Origin: Mycolicibacterium neworleansense
Lineage (GTDB): Bacteria; Actinomycetota; Actinomycetes; Mycobacteriales; Mycobacteriaceae
DNA length: 64,000 nt
Assembly: GCF_001245615.1 (NCBI RefSeq)
Contig: NZ_CWKH01000001.1
Location: 2,790,001-2,854,000 of the forward strand
Direction of reading: 5' to 3'
This document shows positions 1-7,970 of this stretch, one piece after another. Position 1 is the first letter of the stretch. The number at the start of each line of letters is the position of its first letter. Position numbers and translations under genes: made by a program. The notes below the pieces were generated by a model, which had not been told where the DNA came from, did not search any database, and saw only the letters and a list, made by a program, of their open reading frames with translations.

Positions 1-1163
1 CCGTCCGGTGTCGCCAACAGCTCGCCGAAAAGTGTCCGCAGTGCGGTCACCTCGGGCCCGGCGGCCATGAGCGCGGCCTGGGCCATGGAGTGCATCATCA
101 CCCGCTGGCCGGCCGGCCAGCGCTCGCCGTGATAGCTGTCCAACAGGCCCTCAGGCGCCCAACCCTGCACGGCGGCGGCCAGTTTCCAGCCCAGATTCAT
201 CGCGTCCTGCATGCCCAGGTTCAACCCCGGCCCGCCCATGGCCGAATGCACATGGGCCGCATCCCCCACCAGGAAGACATTGCCGGTGCGGTACTGCGCG
301 GCCTGACGGGTGTTCTGGCCGTTGATCCGCCGCAACGCATGCGGCCCCGGCCAGTTCGGCGGTTCCAGCGGTAGGCCGGCACCGACGACCCGCTTCACAC
401 TCTCGCGCAGTTCATCGACGGTCAACTCGGGAGCGTCATCCGGGAGAATGGAGCCGTACTCGATGGTCCCCACCATCGACCGACCTGGCTGGAACTCGGC
501 ATAGATGAGCACCCCGCCGTCGAACCTATTGTGTCCAAATGGGATTCGACCGATCCCGGGCACGTTCAATCCTCCGTCACTGCTACGGAGTCGCTCGGGC
601 AGGCTGACGTGGGCCACGCGGGCGACCACCTCGGTGGTCAGCCCGGGAAACTCGATGCCGGCCTTCTTCCGCACCGGAGAGCGGCCGCCGTCGGCGCCGA
701 CGAGATAGGTGGCCGGCAGCTGGTAGCCGCCCTCCGCCGAGGAGACAGTCAAGACGACGCCGTCGGGCACCTGCTCGAAATCGGTGAGTTCATGCCCCCA
801 CCGGATTTCGACCCCGAGGCCCTGCACCCAGTCCACCAGTTGGCGTACCACCTGGGGTTGTTGGATCAACATGCCGTACATCGGATTGTCCGCGACGTCC
901 ACGAACGGCACCTGCATGCCCGCGAAGATGTAGCCGGCCATCGGCTCCGGCGCCTGGTCGACCCCGCTGAGCGTCTGGTACAGGCCGCGCAGATCGAGCA
1001 CTCGATTCGCCTGTCCGACAATGCCGTTGGCCTTGAGCTCAGCGCTGGGTCCGGGTAATTGCTCCAACACCACGGGTCGCACCCCGGCCAGGGCCAGCTC
1101 CCCGGCCACCAACAGGCCGTTGGGCCCGGCACCCGAGATGACGACATCGATCCGATCTGTCAT
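1..1163 (-). CDS. Class A FAD-dependent aromatic monooxygenase, C-terminus cut by window edge
   Basis: The N-terminal 387 codons of a PHBH-fold flavoprotein hydroxylase, which would use NAD(P)H and O2 to hydroxylate an aromatic or macrocyclic substrate in the cytoplasm. The N-terminus carries the Rossmann ADP-binding motif GAGPNG, the middle a VGADGGRSPVRK (DG) motif, and later GDAAHVHSAMGGPGLNLG, the second FAD/ribityl-binding segment, followed by the GWAPEGLLDSYHGER stretch typical of the subgroup that includes rifampicin monooxygenases and pentachlorophenol-type hydroxylases. The ATG overlaps the stop of the upstream TetR gene as ATGA, so translation is probably coupled and expression should follow that repressor. 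Substrate unknown; the missing C-terminus could refine the subgroup. Confidence 0.85.
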   Translation of the reverse strand, partial: MTDRIDVVISGAGPNGLLVAGELALAGVRPVVLEQLPGPSAELKANGIVGQANRVLDLRGLYQTLSGVDQAPEPMAGYIFAGMQVPFVDVADNPMYGMLIQQPQVVRQLVDWVQGLGVEIRWGHELTDFEQVPDGVVLTVSSAEGGYQLPATYLVGADGGRSPVRKKAGIEFPGLTTEVVARVAHVSLPERLRSSDGGLNVPGIGRIPFGHNRFDGGVLIYAEFQPGRSMVGTIEYGSILPDDAPELTVDELRESVKRVVGAGLPLEPPNWPGPHALRRINGQNTRQAAQYRTGNVFLVGDAAHVHSAMGGPGLNLGMQDAMNLGWKLAAAVQGWAPEGLLDSYHGERWPAGQRVMMHSMAQAALMAAGPEVTALRTLFGELLATPD

Positions 1164-1783
1164 TTGTTCCCTCCTGGTTCAGGCAGGCCGGCGGCCACCG
1201 CCGCGAACCCCTTACGAAGCAATTCGGCGAAAGCTACTGGCGGATCGGCATTTCCGTACTCGTCCATCGCCGCGTCGCCGACCGCGCGCACCACGGCAGC
1301 CACCAGCCGTGGATACATGTCGCGTTCCGGGTCGGTCCCGGTCCGCTCAGCGATCGCCGCTACCCACTCGTCGTTCAAGCCCCGGAAAGTGGCGTCGCGG
1401 ATTTCCGGGATCATCAGCAGTTTGCGGACCTCGGCCAGCTGCCGGCGGGTCGGTATTGCGTTCTCTTCACCGTAGACGTCGGACATGTCGTCGCCCAACG
1501 GTTTAATCACCGATTCGGTGATGGCCGTCCACAGCGGTTCGTCGGCCGGGCGCGAACGCAGCAGGTCGATGCTGCGGCGCATACGTTCCTGTTGCCGATA
1601 CCCCAGCGCGTCGTACTTGCCGGCGAAGTAGTTGGTGAACGTACGCAACGAGACACCGGCGAGGTTGGCGATGTCCTCACGGGTGACGTTCTCCAGTCCC
1701 CGCTCGAACGCCAAGCTCAGGGCGGCATCGCTCAGGGCCCTCCGCGTATCGAGCTTCTTGCGTTCTCGCAGTCCTGGCTCCAT
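1160..1783 (-). CDS. TetR-family transcriptional regulator
   Basis: A 207-residue TetR repressor. The N-terminal HTH reads ENVTREDIANLAGVSLRTFT followed by NYFAGKYDAL, the usual tetracycline-repressor recognition-helix region; the C-terminal half is a divergent ligand-binding helical bundle. The start MEPGLRERKK at 1783 is preferred over the upstream in-frame 1819 because the latter would run through the operator DNA. It forms a two-gene unit with the downstream flavin monooxygenase (4-bp ATGA overlap) and has two inverted repeats directly upstream, so autoregulation and control of the monooxygenase is the natural inference. Inducer unknown. Confidence 0.88.
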   Translation of the reverse strand: MEPGLRERKKLDTRRALSDAALSLAFERGLENVTREDIANLAGVSLRTFTNYFAGKYDALGYRQQERMRRSIDLLRSRPADEPLWTAITESVIKPLGDDMSDVYGEENAIPTRRQLAEVRKLLMIPEIRDATFRGLNDEWVAAIAERTGTDPERDMYPRLVAAVVRAVGDAAMDEYGNADPPVAFAELLRKGFAAVAAGLPEPGGNK

Positions 1784-1804
1784 GCCCTCACGATAGACGC
1801 AATA

Positions 1805-1836
1805 TTGCCTACTGGGCAATATTGCCTCCTGGGCAA
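1805..1836. promoter_or_regulatory. Tandem TetR operator candidates
   Basis: Two copies of the inverted repeat TTGCC-N5-GGCAA lie at 1805-1819 and 1822-1836, 17 bp centre to centre, just upstream of the TetR start at 1783. Overlapping them are the palindromes GCAATATTGC (1799-1808) and GGCAATATTGCC (1815-1826). Symmetry, spacing and position fit binding of two TetR dimers; the assignment to this regulator is inferred. Confidence 0.6.
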
Positions 1837-1868
1837 CTCCTGTGAGATCCGCGGCCCCCGAAATTGGG

Positions 1869-1898
1869 TTGAAGCTTTCGGAGAATTTCCCCTAGCGT
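1869..1898 (+). promoter_or_regulatory. Candidate erm promoter (WhiB7-type layout)
   Basis: A -35-like TTGAAG (1869-1874), an 18-bp spacer and a -10-like TAGCGT (1893-1898) end 7 bp before the ATG of the leader ORF, giving a nearly leaderless start. An AT-rich patch (AAATT, 1861-1865) lies just 5' of the -35. Mycobacterial erm genes are known WhiB7 targets with an AT-rich element upstream of the -35, so the layout is consistent, but the AT patch is short and the call is inferential. Confidence 0.4.
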
Positions 1899-1905
1899 GG
1901 CCTCC

Positions 1906-1941
1906 ATGTCGGTGACCTACATCCGCTTGCGCATCAGGTAG
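1906..1941 (+). CDS. Putative 11-aa leader peptide upstream of erm
   Basis: A short ORF encodes MSVTYIRLRIR and stops with TAG, 64 nt before the erm start. It begins about one helical turn after the candidate -10, so it could be translated from a leaderless mRNA. The hairpin GCGGCGG (1941-1947) / CCGCCGC (1967-1973) begins at the last base of its stop codon. Short arginine-rich leaders controlling erm genes by ribosome stalling are well known; a role here is inferred from layout only. Confidence 0.45.
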   Translation: MSVTYIRLRIR

Positions 1942-2005
1942 CGGCGGCCTCCACCTCTCGGAATACCCGCCGCGGCAGCTTTGTCCCTGCGATGGCGGAG
2001 TATCC

Positions 2006-2746
2006 GTGTCTTCAACTCATCACGGCCGGCACGAGAACGGCCAGAATTTTCTGCGCGACCGCCGAGTGGTCGCCGATATCGTCAAAATCGTCGCGCGCAC
2101 AACAGGTCCCATCATCGAGATCGGTGCCGGTGACGGCGCGCTCACCCTGCCGCTACAACGGCTGGACCGCCCGTTGACCGCCATCGAGATCGACCGACGA
2201 AGGGCCGGCCGGCTGGCGGCGCGCACCTCCGCCGAAGTGGTCGGCACGGACTTCCTGCGATACCGCCTGCCACCGACACCGCACGTGGTCGTGGGCAACC
2301 TGCCGTTTCACCTGACCACCGCGATCCTGCGGCGGCTGCTGCACGGCCCAGGGTGGACCGACGCCGTTCTGCTCATGCAATGGGAAGTCGCCCGGCGACG
2401 AGCCGCCGTCGGGGGCGCCACCATGATGACGGCCCAGTGGTGGCCGTGGTTCGAATTCAACTTGGTTCGAAAGGTTCCCGCCGATGCGTTCCGGCCACGG
2501 CCCGGTGTGGACGCCGGGCTGCTGACCATCGCACGCCGCGACGAGCCCCTGGTCGCCCGAGCCGACCGCCGGAGGTATCAGTCGCTGGCGCACGAGATGT
2601 TCACCGGACGGGGCCACGGTATCGCGCAGATTCTGCGCCATCACGTGGACCGGAGGTGGTTGCTGGCCAATGGAATTCACCCGTCGGCACTGCCACGTGA
2701 CTTGACCGCGGCACAGTGGGCGGCACTGTTCGCCGCGGTCCGCTAG
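2006..2746 (+). CDS. erm: 23S rRNA (adenine-N6) methyltransferase Erm, macrolide-lincosamide-streptogramin resistance
   Basis: A 246-residue SAM-dependent methyltransferase that dimethylates A2058 of 23S rRNA and blocks macrolide binding. Diagnostic segments are NGQNFLRD near residues 11-18 (Erm motif X), the SAM loop IEIGAGDGALTLPL (37-50), the acidic AIEID (59-63) and the catalytic motif IV NLPF (98-101). It starts with GTG behind GGAG five bases upstream. Length and the position beside folD match chromosomal mycobacterial erm genes such as erm(38)/erm(39), so this is probably intrinsic rather than plasmid-borne. Regulation is likely through the leader region. It converges on DUF3017, and their stop codons interlock. 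Confidence 0.93.
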   Translation: MSSTHHGRHENGQNFLRDRRVVADIVKIVARTTGPIIEIGAGDGALTLPLQRLDRPLTAIEIDRRRAGRLAARTSAEVVGTDFLRYRLPPTPHVVVGNLPFHLTTAILRRLLHGPGWTDAVLLMQWEVARRRAAVGGATMMTAQWWPWFEFNLVRKVPADAFRPRPGVDAGLLTIARRDEPLVARADRRRYQSLAHEMFTGRGHGIAQILRHHVDRRWLLANGIHPSALPRDLTAAQWAALFAAVR

Positions 2747-3036
2747 CTGGTGCCGAGCGGGTCGATGGTCCAGGCGATGTAGAGCACCGCGGCACTCACC
2801 GTCGCCGTGGTGGCGAAGTCGATGGTCCGTGAACGCACCACCAGGAGACCGGCCCGGTCATCGGTGAGCGCCAGCCGCAGTGCCGCCGCCGCACCCACCC
2901 CGATCCCGATGACCAGGGCGCCACGACGCCAGTAGCCCGCCACCACCAAGGCGAAGGCCGCGACAAAGATCAGCCCGACCACCAGGATCGGCCACTGCCC
3001 GGCGACCACCTTGCGGACGAACTCCTTTGCTGTCAC
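2743..3036 (-). CDS. DUF3017 membrane protein
   Basis: A 97-residue integral membrane protein of the actinobacterial DUF3017 family, function unknown. Three hydrophobic segments are visible: [39 protein letters not shown] and a C-terminal [13 protein letters not shown]. The start is GTG, overlapping the folD stop by 4 bp (GTGA), so it is probably coupled to folD as in other mycobacteria (Rv3355c next to Rv3356c). Its stop TAG shares two bases with the erm stop on the other strand. Confidence 0.85.
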   Translation of the reverse strand: MTAKEFVRKVVAGQWPILVVGLIFVAAFALVVAGYWRRGALVIGIGVGAAAALRLALTDDRAGLLVVRSRTIDFATTATVSAAVLYIAWTIDPLGTS

Positions 3037-3893
3037 GCCAGTTTCGACTCTTCGAGCTCGACGACATTGGTCAGCAGGAACGCGCGCGTCAGCGGACCCA
3101 CCCCACCCGGGTTGGGTGACACGTGTCCGGCCACATCCCAGACGTCAGGAGCGACGTCACCGGTCAGCTTGCCGTCTACCCGGCTCACGCCGACGTCGAC
3201 GACGGCCGCCCCCGGCTTGACCATGTCCGCGGTGACCATGTGTGGCACCCCGACCGCGGCGATGATGATGTCGGCCTGCCGCGTCAGTGCGGGCAGGTCA
3301 CGGGTTCCCGTGTGACACAGCGTGACGGTGGCGTTCTCCGAACGCCGGGTGAGCAGCAGACCCATCGGCCGGCCGACGGTGACGCCACGACCGATCACCA
3401 CGACGTGCGCGCCGGCGATCGGCACGTCGAACCGGCGCAGCAGATGCACGATCCCCCGGGGGGTGCACGGCAGTGGAGCTTCTTTGCCGAGCACCAGCCG
3501 GCCCAGGTTCGTCGGGTGCAGACCATCGGCGTCCTTGGCCGGGTCGATGCGCTCCAGCGCGGCGTTCTCGTCCAGATGCTTGGGCAGCGGCAGTTGCACG
3601 ATGTAGCCCGTGCACTCCGGGTTGGCGTTGAGCTCGTCGATCGTCTCGTCGAGCTGGGCCTGGGTGATGTCAGCAGGCAGGTCGCGGCGGATCGAGTTGA
3701 TCCCGACCTTCGCGCAGTCGGCGTGCTTGCCGCGCACATACGCCTGTGAGCCGGGGTCGTCCCCGACCAGCACGGTGCCGAGCCCGGGCGTCCGCCCCGC
3801 TTCGGCCAACTTTGCTACGCGCTGTTTGAGGTCGACGAAGATCTCGTCGCGCGTCGCCTTACCGTCCAACACAATCGCACCCACAGCTGCCAT
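3033..3893 (-). CDS. folD: Bifunctional 5,10-methylenetetrahydrofolate dehydrogenase/cyclohydrolase FolD
   Basis: Cytosolic one-carbon enzyme interconverting methylene-, methenyl- and 10-formyl-tetrahydrofolate with NADP. Seen are the N-terminal [27 protein letters not shown] with the catalytic Lys in [13 protein letters not shown], the signature [11 protein letters not shown], the NADP-binding [11 protein letters not shown] and the C-terminal [17 protein letters not shown]. Length (286 aa) is normal. ATG 3893 is annotated; a GTG three codons inside (3884, MGAIVLDG) agrees better with M. tuberculosis FolD and may be the true start. Only about 30 bp separate it from the divergent flavin oxidoreductase. 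Confidence 0.96.
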   Translation of the reverse strand: MAAVGAIVLDGKATRDEIFVDLKQRVAKLAEAGRTPGLGTVLVGDDPGSQAYVRGKHADCAKVGINSIRRDLPADITQAQLDETIDELNANPECTGYIVQLPLPKHLDENAALERIDPAKDADGLHPTNLGRLVLGKEAPLPCTPRGIVHLLRRFDVPIAGAHVVVIGRGVTVGRPMGLLLTRRSENATVTLCHTGTRDLPALTRQADIIIAAVGVPHMVTADMVKPGAAVVDVGVSRVDGKLTGDVAPDVWDVAGHVSPNPGGVGPLTRAFLLTNVVELEESKLA

Positions 3894-3922
3894 TGTGTCA
3901 GGCCGCGTGGCAAGCTCCATCT

Positions 3923-5155
3923 ATGAACACTCAGCCCAATGTGTTCACTGATGTTTTCAGTGAGGCCAAGCTCGGCCCGGTGACGCTGCGCAACCGCATC
4001 ATCAAGGCCGCCACCTTCGAAGCGTCCACGCCCAACGCGCTGGTCACCGACGATTTGATCAACTATCACCGGCTGCCCGCGGCCGGCGGGGTCGGCATGA
4101 CCACCGTCGCCTACTGCGCGGTGTCCCCCGGCGGCCGCACCGACGGCTGGCAGATCTGGATGCGGCCCGAGGCGGTCCCCGGGCTGACCAAACTCACCGA
4201 GACCATCCACGCCGAGGGCGCGGCCATCAGTGCCCAGATCGGCCACGCCGGTCCGGTCGCCAACTCGCGGACCAACAAGGCCAAGGCTCTGGCCCCCGTG
4301 CGGTTCTTCAACCCGCTGTCGATGCGGTTCGCCAAGAAGGCCACGCTCGACGACATCCGCGATGTCACCGAGGCGCACGCCAACGCCGCCCGGCTGGCCA
4401 TCGACTCCGGGTTCGACGCGGTCGAGGTTCACCTCGGCCACAACTACTTGGCCAGCTCGTTCCTGTCCCCGCTGATCAACCGTCGCACCGACGAGTTCGG
4501 CGGGTCGCTGGAGAATCGGGCGAAGGTGGCCCGCGGCGTCGTGCGCGCGGTTCGCGACGCGGTCGACAAACACGGCGACAGGAAGATCGCGGTCGTCGCC
4601 AAGCTCAACATGAGCGACGGCGTGCGCGGTGGCATCCCGATCGACGAGTCGCTGCAGACGGCGAAGTGGCTGGAGGAGGACGGCGGTCTGGACGCCATCG
4701 AGCTCACCGCGGGCAGCTCGCTGGTCAATCCGATGTACCTGTTCCGCGGCGGGGCTCCGGTCAAGGAGTTCGCGGCGAACTTCAAACCGCCGATCAGCTG
4801 GGGCATTCGGATGAGCGGCAACAAGTTCTTCCGCGAATACCCCTATCACGAGGCGTATCTGATGCGCGACGCCGAGAAGTTCCGCGCCGAGCTGACCATG
4901 CCGATCATCCTTCTCGGCGGTATCACCAACCGCGAGACCATGGACCGGGCGATGGCGGCAGGCTTCGACTTCGTCGCGATGGGCCGGGCGCTGCTCGCCG
5001 AGCCGGACCTGCTGAACCGGATCAAGGCCGAAAAAGACAACGACCCTCAAAACCGTGTGTTGTCCAAGTGCACGCACTGCAACAGCTGCATGCCGACGAT
5101 CTACAGCCACACGCACTGCGTGGTGACGGGAGCCCCGGACTCGCTCGTGAGCTAA
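3923..5155 (+). CDS. NADH:flavin oxidoreductase, Old Yellow Enzyme superfamily
   Basis: A 410-residue TIM-barrel FMN enzyme, likely reducing an enoyl or enone substrate with NAD(P)H. Landmarks: LGPVTLRNRIIKAATFE at the N-terminus, AQIGHAGP, the catalytic-region VEVHLGHNYLASSFLSPLINRR, the LLGGITNRETMDRAMAAGFDFVAMGRALLAEPDL phosphate-binding end, and a C-terminal KCTHCNSCMP followed by THC. The Cys spacing resembles the iron-sulfur motif of 2,4-dienoyl-CoA reductase-type OYEs, but the protein stops there without the extra FAD/NAD domains. ATG 3923 is used. It corresponds by order to Rv3359 in M. tuberculosis. Confidence 0.88.
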   Translation: MNTQPNVFTDVFSEAKLGPVTLRNRIIKAATFEASTPNALVTDDLINYHRLPAAGGVGMTTVAYCAVSPGGRTDGWQIWMRPEAVPGLTKLTETIHAEGAAISAQIGHAGPVANSRTNKAKALAPVRFFNPLSMRFAKKATLDDIRDVTEAHANAARLAIDSGFDAVEVHLGHNYLASSFLSPLINRRTDEFGGSLENRAKVARGVVRAVRDAVDKHGDRKIAVVAKLNMSDGVRGGIPIDESLQTAKWLEEDGGLDAIELTAGSSLVNPMYLFRGGAPVKEFAANFKPPISWGIRMSGNKFFREYPYHEAYLMRDAEKFRAELTMPIILLGGITNRETMDRAMAAGFDFVAMGRALLAEPDLLNRIKAEKDNDPQNRVLSKCTHCNSCMPTIYSHTHCVVTGAPDSLVS

Positions 5156-5162
5156 TAGCCCC

Positions 5163-6074
5163 ATGGTTGGTAACCACCCCAGCGACACCATGGTCACTTA
5201 CCGCTACGTGCGGGTCGGCCTGGTCGCACTGGTGGTGTTCCTGTTGTCCTCGCTGGCGTTGACGTGGGCACACAGTTGCCCGCAGGGATCGATCAGCGCG
5301 TTCTTCTACACCCGCACCCACGCGGTGTTCCTGGCTTCCCTGTGCGCGATCGGCATCTGCCTCATCGCCTACAAGGGCAGCCGGATCGGCGAGGACGCGC
5401 TGCTGAACTACTCAGGGTTCATGGCCTTCATCGTGGCGCTGGTACCCACGGGCCCCGCCGACGACCTGTGCCGGCCTTGGCTTCCCACCGTGGCCGACCC
5501 GTTCGGCGGCGTCGCCAACAACGTCGCCGCATTGTTCGTGGCCGTCGCCGTCGGCACCGGGATGTACCTGGCACTGGGCCGCTGGCGGCGACCGCAAGAG
5601 CCACCCGTGGCGTCCGGACCGTCCTGCGCCGAGGCCGCCACCCTGTGGAAGTCCATCGCCACCGCGCTGCTGGGCGTCGAAAAATGGCTTCCGGCAGCCC
5701 TGTTGGTCATCTCCATCGCCGGCGCACCACTGATGCTGTGGGACTGGTTCGCCGAACACGCCCACGTGATCGCCGCGGTGGCGATGTTCCTGGCCATCAC
5801 ACTGGTGGCGGTCTACCACGCGTGCTATGCCAGGGCTGCCGTACGCCCACACCTCGCCCGGTTCTACGCGACCATCGCCGCACTGATGCTCACCACCATC
5901 GTGGCCGGCATAGTCCTGCTCATCCTGGGCTGGCACTTCGGCGTGATCACGGTCGAACTGATCCTCATCGTGCTGTTCGCCGTGTTCTGGGCCGTGCAGA
6001 CCGCCGACGTCTGGGACGCCCAGGACCGCTACCCGCCGGAAGCCGTTCCCACGCTGGCCAACGCCGAGCCGTGA
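5163..6074 (+). CDS. Polytopic membrane protein of unknown function
   Basis: A 303-residue hydrophobic protein with roughly seven predicted membrane segments, including VGLVALVVFLLSSLAL near the N-terminus, AVFLASLCAIGICLIAY, the pair around NVAALFVAVAVGTGMYLAL, WLPAALLVISIAGAPLML, VIAAVAMFLAITLVAVY and the last IAALMLTTIVAGIVLLILGW and LILIVLFAVFWAV. A conserved-looking loop holds two Cys (HSCPQG and DDLCRPW) that could form an extracytoplasmic disulfide. ATG 5163 follows the oxidoreductase stop by only 7 bp, so it may be cotranscribed; MVTYRY at 5190 is an alternative start. I do not recognise the family. Confidence 0.7.
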   Translation: MVGNHPSDTMVTYRYVRVGLVALVVFLLSSLALTWAHSCPQGSISAFFYTRTHAVFLASLCAIGICLIAYKGSRIGEDALLNYSGFMAFIVALVPTGPADDLCRPWLPTVADPFGGVANNVAALFVAVAVGTGMYLALGRWRRPQEPPVASGPSCAEAATLWKSIATALLGVEKWLPAALLVISIAGAPLMLWDWFAEHAHVIAAVAMFLAITLVAVYHACYARAAVRPHLARFYATIAALMLTTIVAGIVLLILGWHFGVITVELILIVLFAVFWAVQTADVWDAQDRYPPEAVPTLANAEP

Positions 6075-6124
6075 AACCCAACCCGGCAACGGAACCGACG
6101 TAATCAACGTCGCATCGACGACAG

Positions 6125-7903
6125 CTAGGCGGTGTACCCGTCGATCTGCAGCGTTTGCCCATCACGGCGCAACACCAGCACCGCACCTGGTACCGGCACC
6201 AATCCTTCGACCGATTCGGCGGGCACCGTGGCGGTCTGAGTGCAGGTCTTCGCGTCGAACGTGCGCAGCGATCCCTCGGCGCCCCGGGCGCCGCGGTCGG
6301 CAAGCAGCAGAGCGTCAGGGAACGCGACATACGCTGGTTGATCAACTCGTAGGCTCGGTACGTTCGACCGAGCCGGCTCGACACCGTCGGGAAGCTGGCA
6401 CCGTTGATGCCCGTCGGGCCCGAACAAGGTCAGCCGGGTAGTCCGGTCAGTCAGATACCACACCACGAAATCATCGCTGGGACCGTATGATTCGGCTAAT
6501 CGGCCGTCTGCCGGCAAGGCGGTGACAGTGCGGTTGACAAGGTCCACGTACATGGCGGCGTCGGGCGCGCCGGCCCCGACCATGGAAACGAAGACTCCGA
6601 TACTGTTCGCCGGTCTGGCCCCGAGTTTGAGGTAGCGCTGCTCGAGCGGCACCGCCGGGTCGATCTTTCTTTCCGTCAGCACTGTGTCCCAGCCGATTTG
6701 GCCGGTCTCTGGATCGAGCACGCTCAACCAGACCTTGCCGTCCTCACATTGGACCGTGGACACCACACCCGAAGCCGTCACCAGCGGTTCGACAATCCCA
6801 CAACCGGGATGGGGTGCGGGCTCACTCCACAACGCCCGGCCGGTCCGGCTGTCGTAGCGGGTCCACACCTGCTCGTCGTTCCAGCCAACCACCAAGGGTC
6901 CGGTGGAGCGTCCGAAGCGCCCACCCGCCGCTTCGAGCAGCTCCGGATCGGCACTGGTCCACAGCTGGTCGCCGGTGACGGCGTCAAGGCCGACCAGGCC
7001 GGCGTCGATGAACGCCAAAATCGTTGCGCCGCTGTCGACCACGCGCATGCCGTTGACGCTCACCTCCCCTGGCCCGGATCGCGAGTAATGCCAGCGCTCC
7101 TTGCCGTCTGTGCCATAAGCCGTGATGCGGCCCTTCTGGTAGACCGCGAAACCGACTCCGGCGGCAGCGATGTCATACGACGCGACGTTCGGATCTGTGA
7201 ACGCGTCGGGCACCGACACGGTGAACGTGCGCTGCCCCAGTGCGGCCGGCGACGCCGGGACGTCGGTAGCCGCCGCCGTCGTCGCATCAACGAAGCGCCC
7301 GTCGTCACCGGCCCGCAGCGCACCCACGGTCACCACCGCGGCAACCACGACGGCGATCGCTGCACCGACCGCCAGCAACTTCACCGAGCCACGCTCCAGC
7401 CGCGGGAAGGCCCGCGCGGCCAGGAACGTCGCCGCCGCGCCGGCCAGACACAACCACCACGACGCCGCACCCAGCGGCAACGCCGCGGTGACCGCCGCGT
7501 TGTCCATCGCGGTCCGATAGAACGCCGGGATGCCCTGACTGACGTAGGCGATGACCAGCAGCGCCGCCACGCCCGCCGCGCCGGCCGGGGTGGCCGCGAG
7601 ATCACGGCCGGTGCGTCCGCGCCACACGCTGTAGACCATCGCCGCGATCAGCACCACCACGATGACCACCACAACCAGTGCGATCCGGTTGGGCAGCGCC
7701 TCGCCCCAGCGGTGCTGGCCGACCACATACCAGGCGCTCTCACCTGCACTGCGGGGCGCCACCAGCCGCGCCCAGGCGCTCAACGCCGCAGCCCACACCA
7801 ACCACACCACCGCCGCACCGGCCAGCACCGTGCCCACATGCCGCAGCGCGCCGAGCACCCGGCCTGCCGCCTTCTGCGCCCCTTCAGAACCCATGCGTGC
7901 CAT
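6125..7903 (-). CDS. Membrane-anchored PQQ-like beta-propeller protein
   Basis: About 592 residues. The first third has four to five hydrophobic segments, and the remainder is an extracytoplasmic domain rich in repeats such as GKERWHYSR, VTGDQLWTSADP, RTGRALWSEP and ETGQIGWDT. These are the tryptophan-docking motifs of PQQ/PQQ-like quinoprotein propellers (BamB-like). Nothing indicates bound PQQ or an enzyme active site, so a scaffold, lipid- or sugar-binding role at the envelope is possible. It diverges from the FHA/ABC exporter gene, with about 70 bp of shared promoter region. ATG 7903 is chosen; GTG 7921 and ATG 7894 are alternatives. Confidence 0.72.
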   Translation of the reverse strand: MARMGSEGAQKAAGRVLGALRHVGTVLAGAAVVWLVWAAALSAWARLVAPRSAGESAWYVVGQHRWGEALPNRIALVVVVIVVVLIAAMVYSVWRGRTGRDLAATPAGAAGVAALLVIAYVSQGIPAFYRTAMDNAAVTAALPLGAASWWLCLAGAAATFLAARAFPRLERGSVKLLAVGAAIAVVVAAVVTVGALRAGDDGRFVDATTAAATDVPASPAALGQRTFTVSVPDAFTDPNVASYDIAAAGVGFAVYQKGRITAYGTDGKERWHYSRSGPGEVSVNGMRVVDSGATILAFIDAGLVGLDAVTGDQLWTSADPELLEAAGGRFGRSTGPLVVGWNDEQVWTRYDSRTGRALWSEPAPHPGCGIVEPLVTASGVVSTVQCEDGKVWLSVLDPETGQIGWDTVLTERKIDPAVPLEQRYLKLGARPANSIGVFVSMVGAGAPDAAMYVDLVNRTVTALPADGRLAESYGPSDDFVVWYLTDRTTRLTLFGPDGHQRCQLPDGVEPARSNVPSLRVDQPAYVAFPDALLLADRGARGAEGSLRTFDAKTCTQTATVPAESVEGLVPVPGAVLVLRRDGQTLQIDGYTA

Positions 7904-7970
7904 CGTCACACGCCGCGACACCCCCGCAACGGCCCAGCCCCGGTGAAAACAACCGATAGAGTTGAGCGCG

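Noticed and set aside
1992..2177. ATG-started 61-codon ORF overlapping the erm start
   Set aside because: Wrong frame for Erm; no motif, and the GTG at 2006 has the ribosome-binding site.
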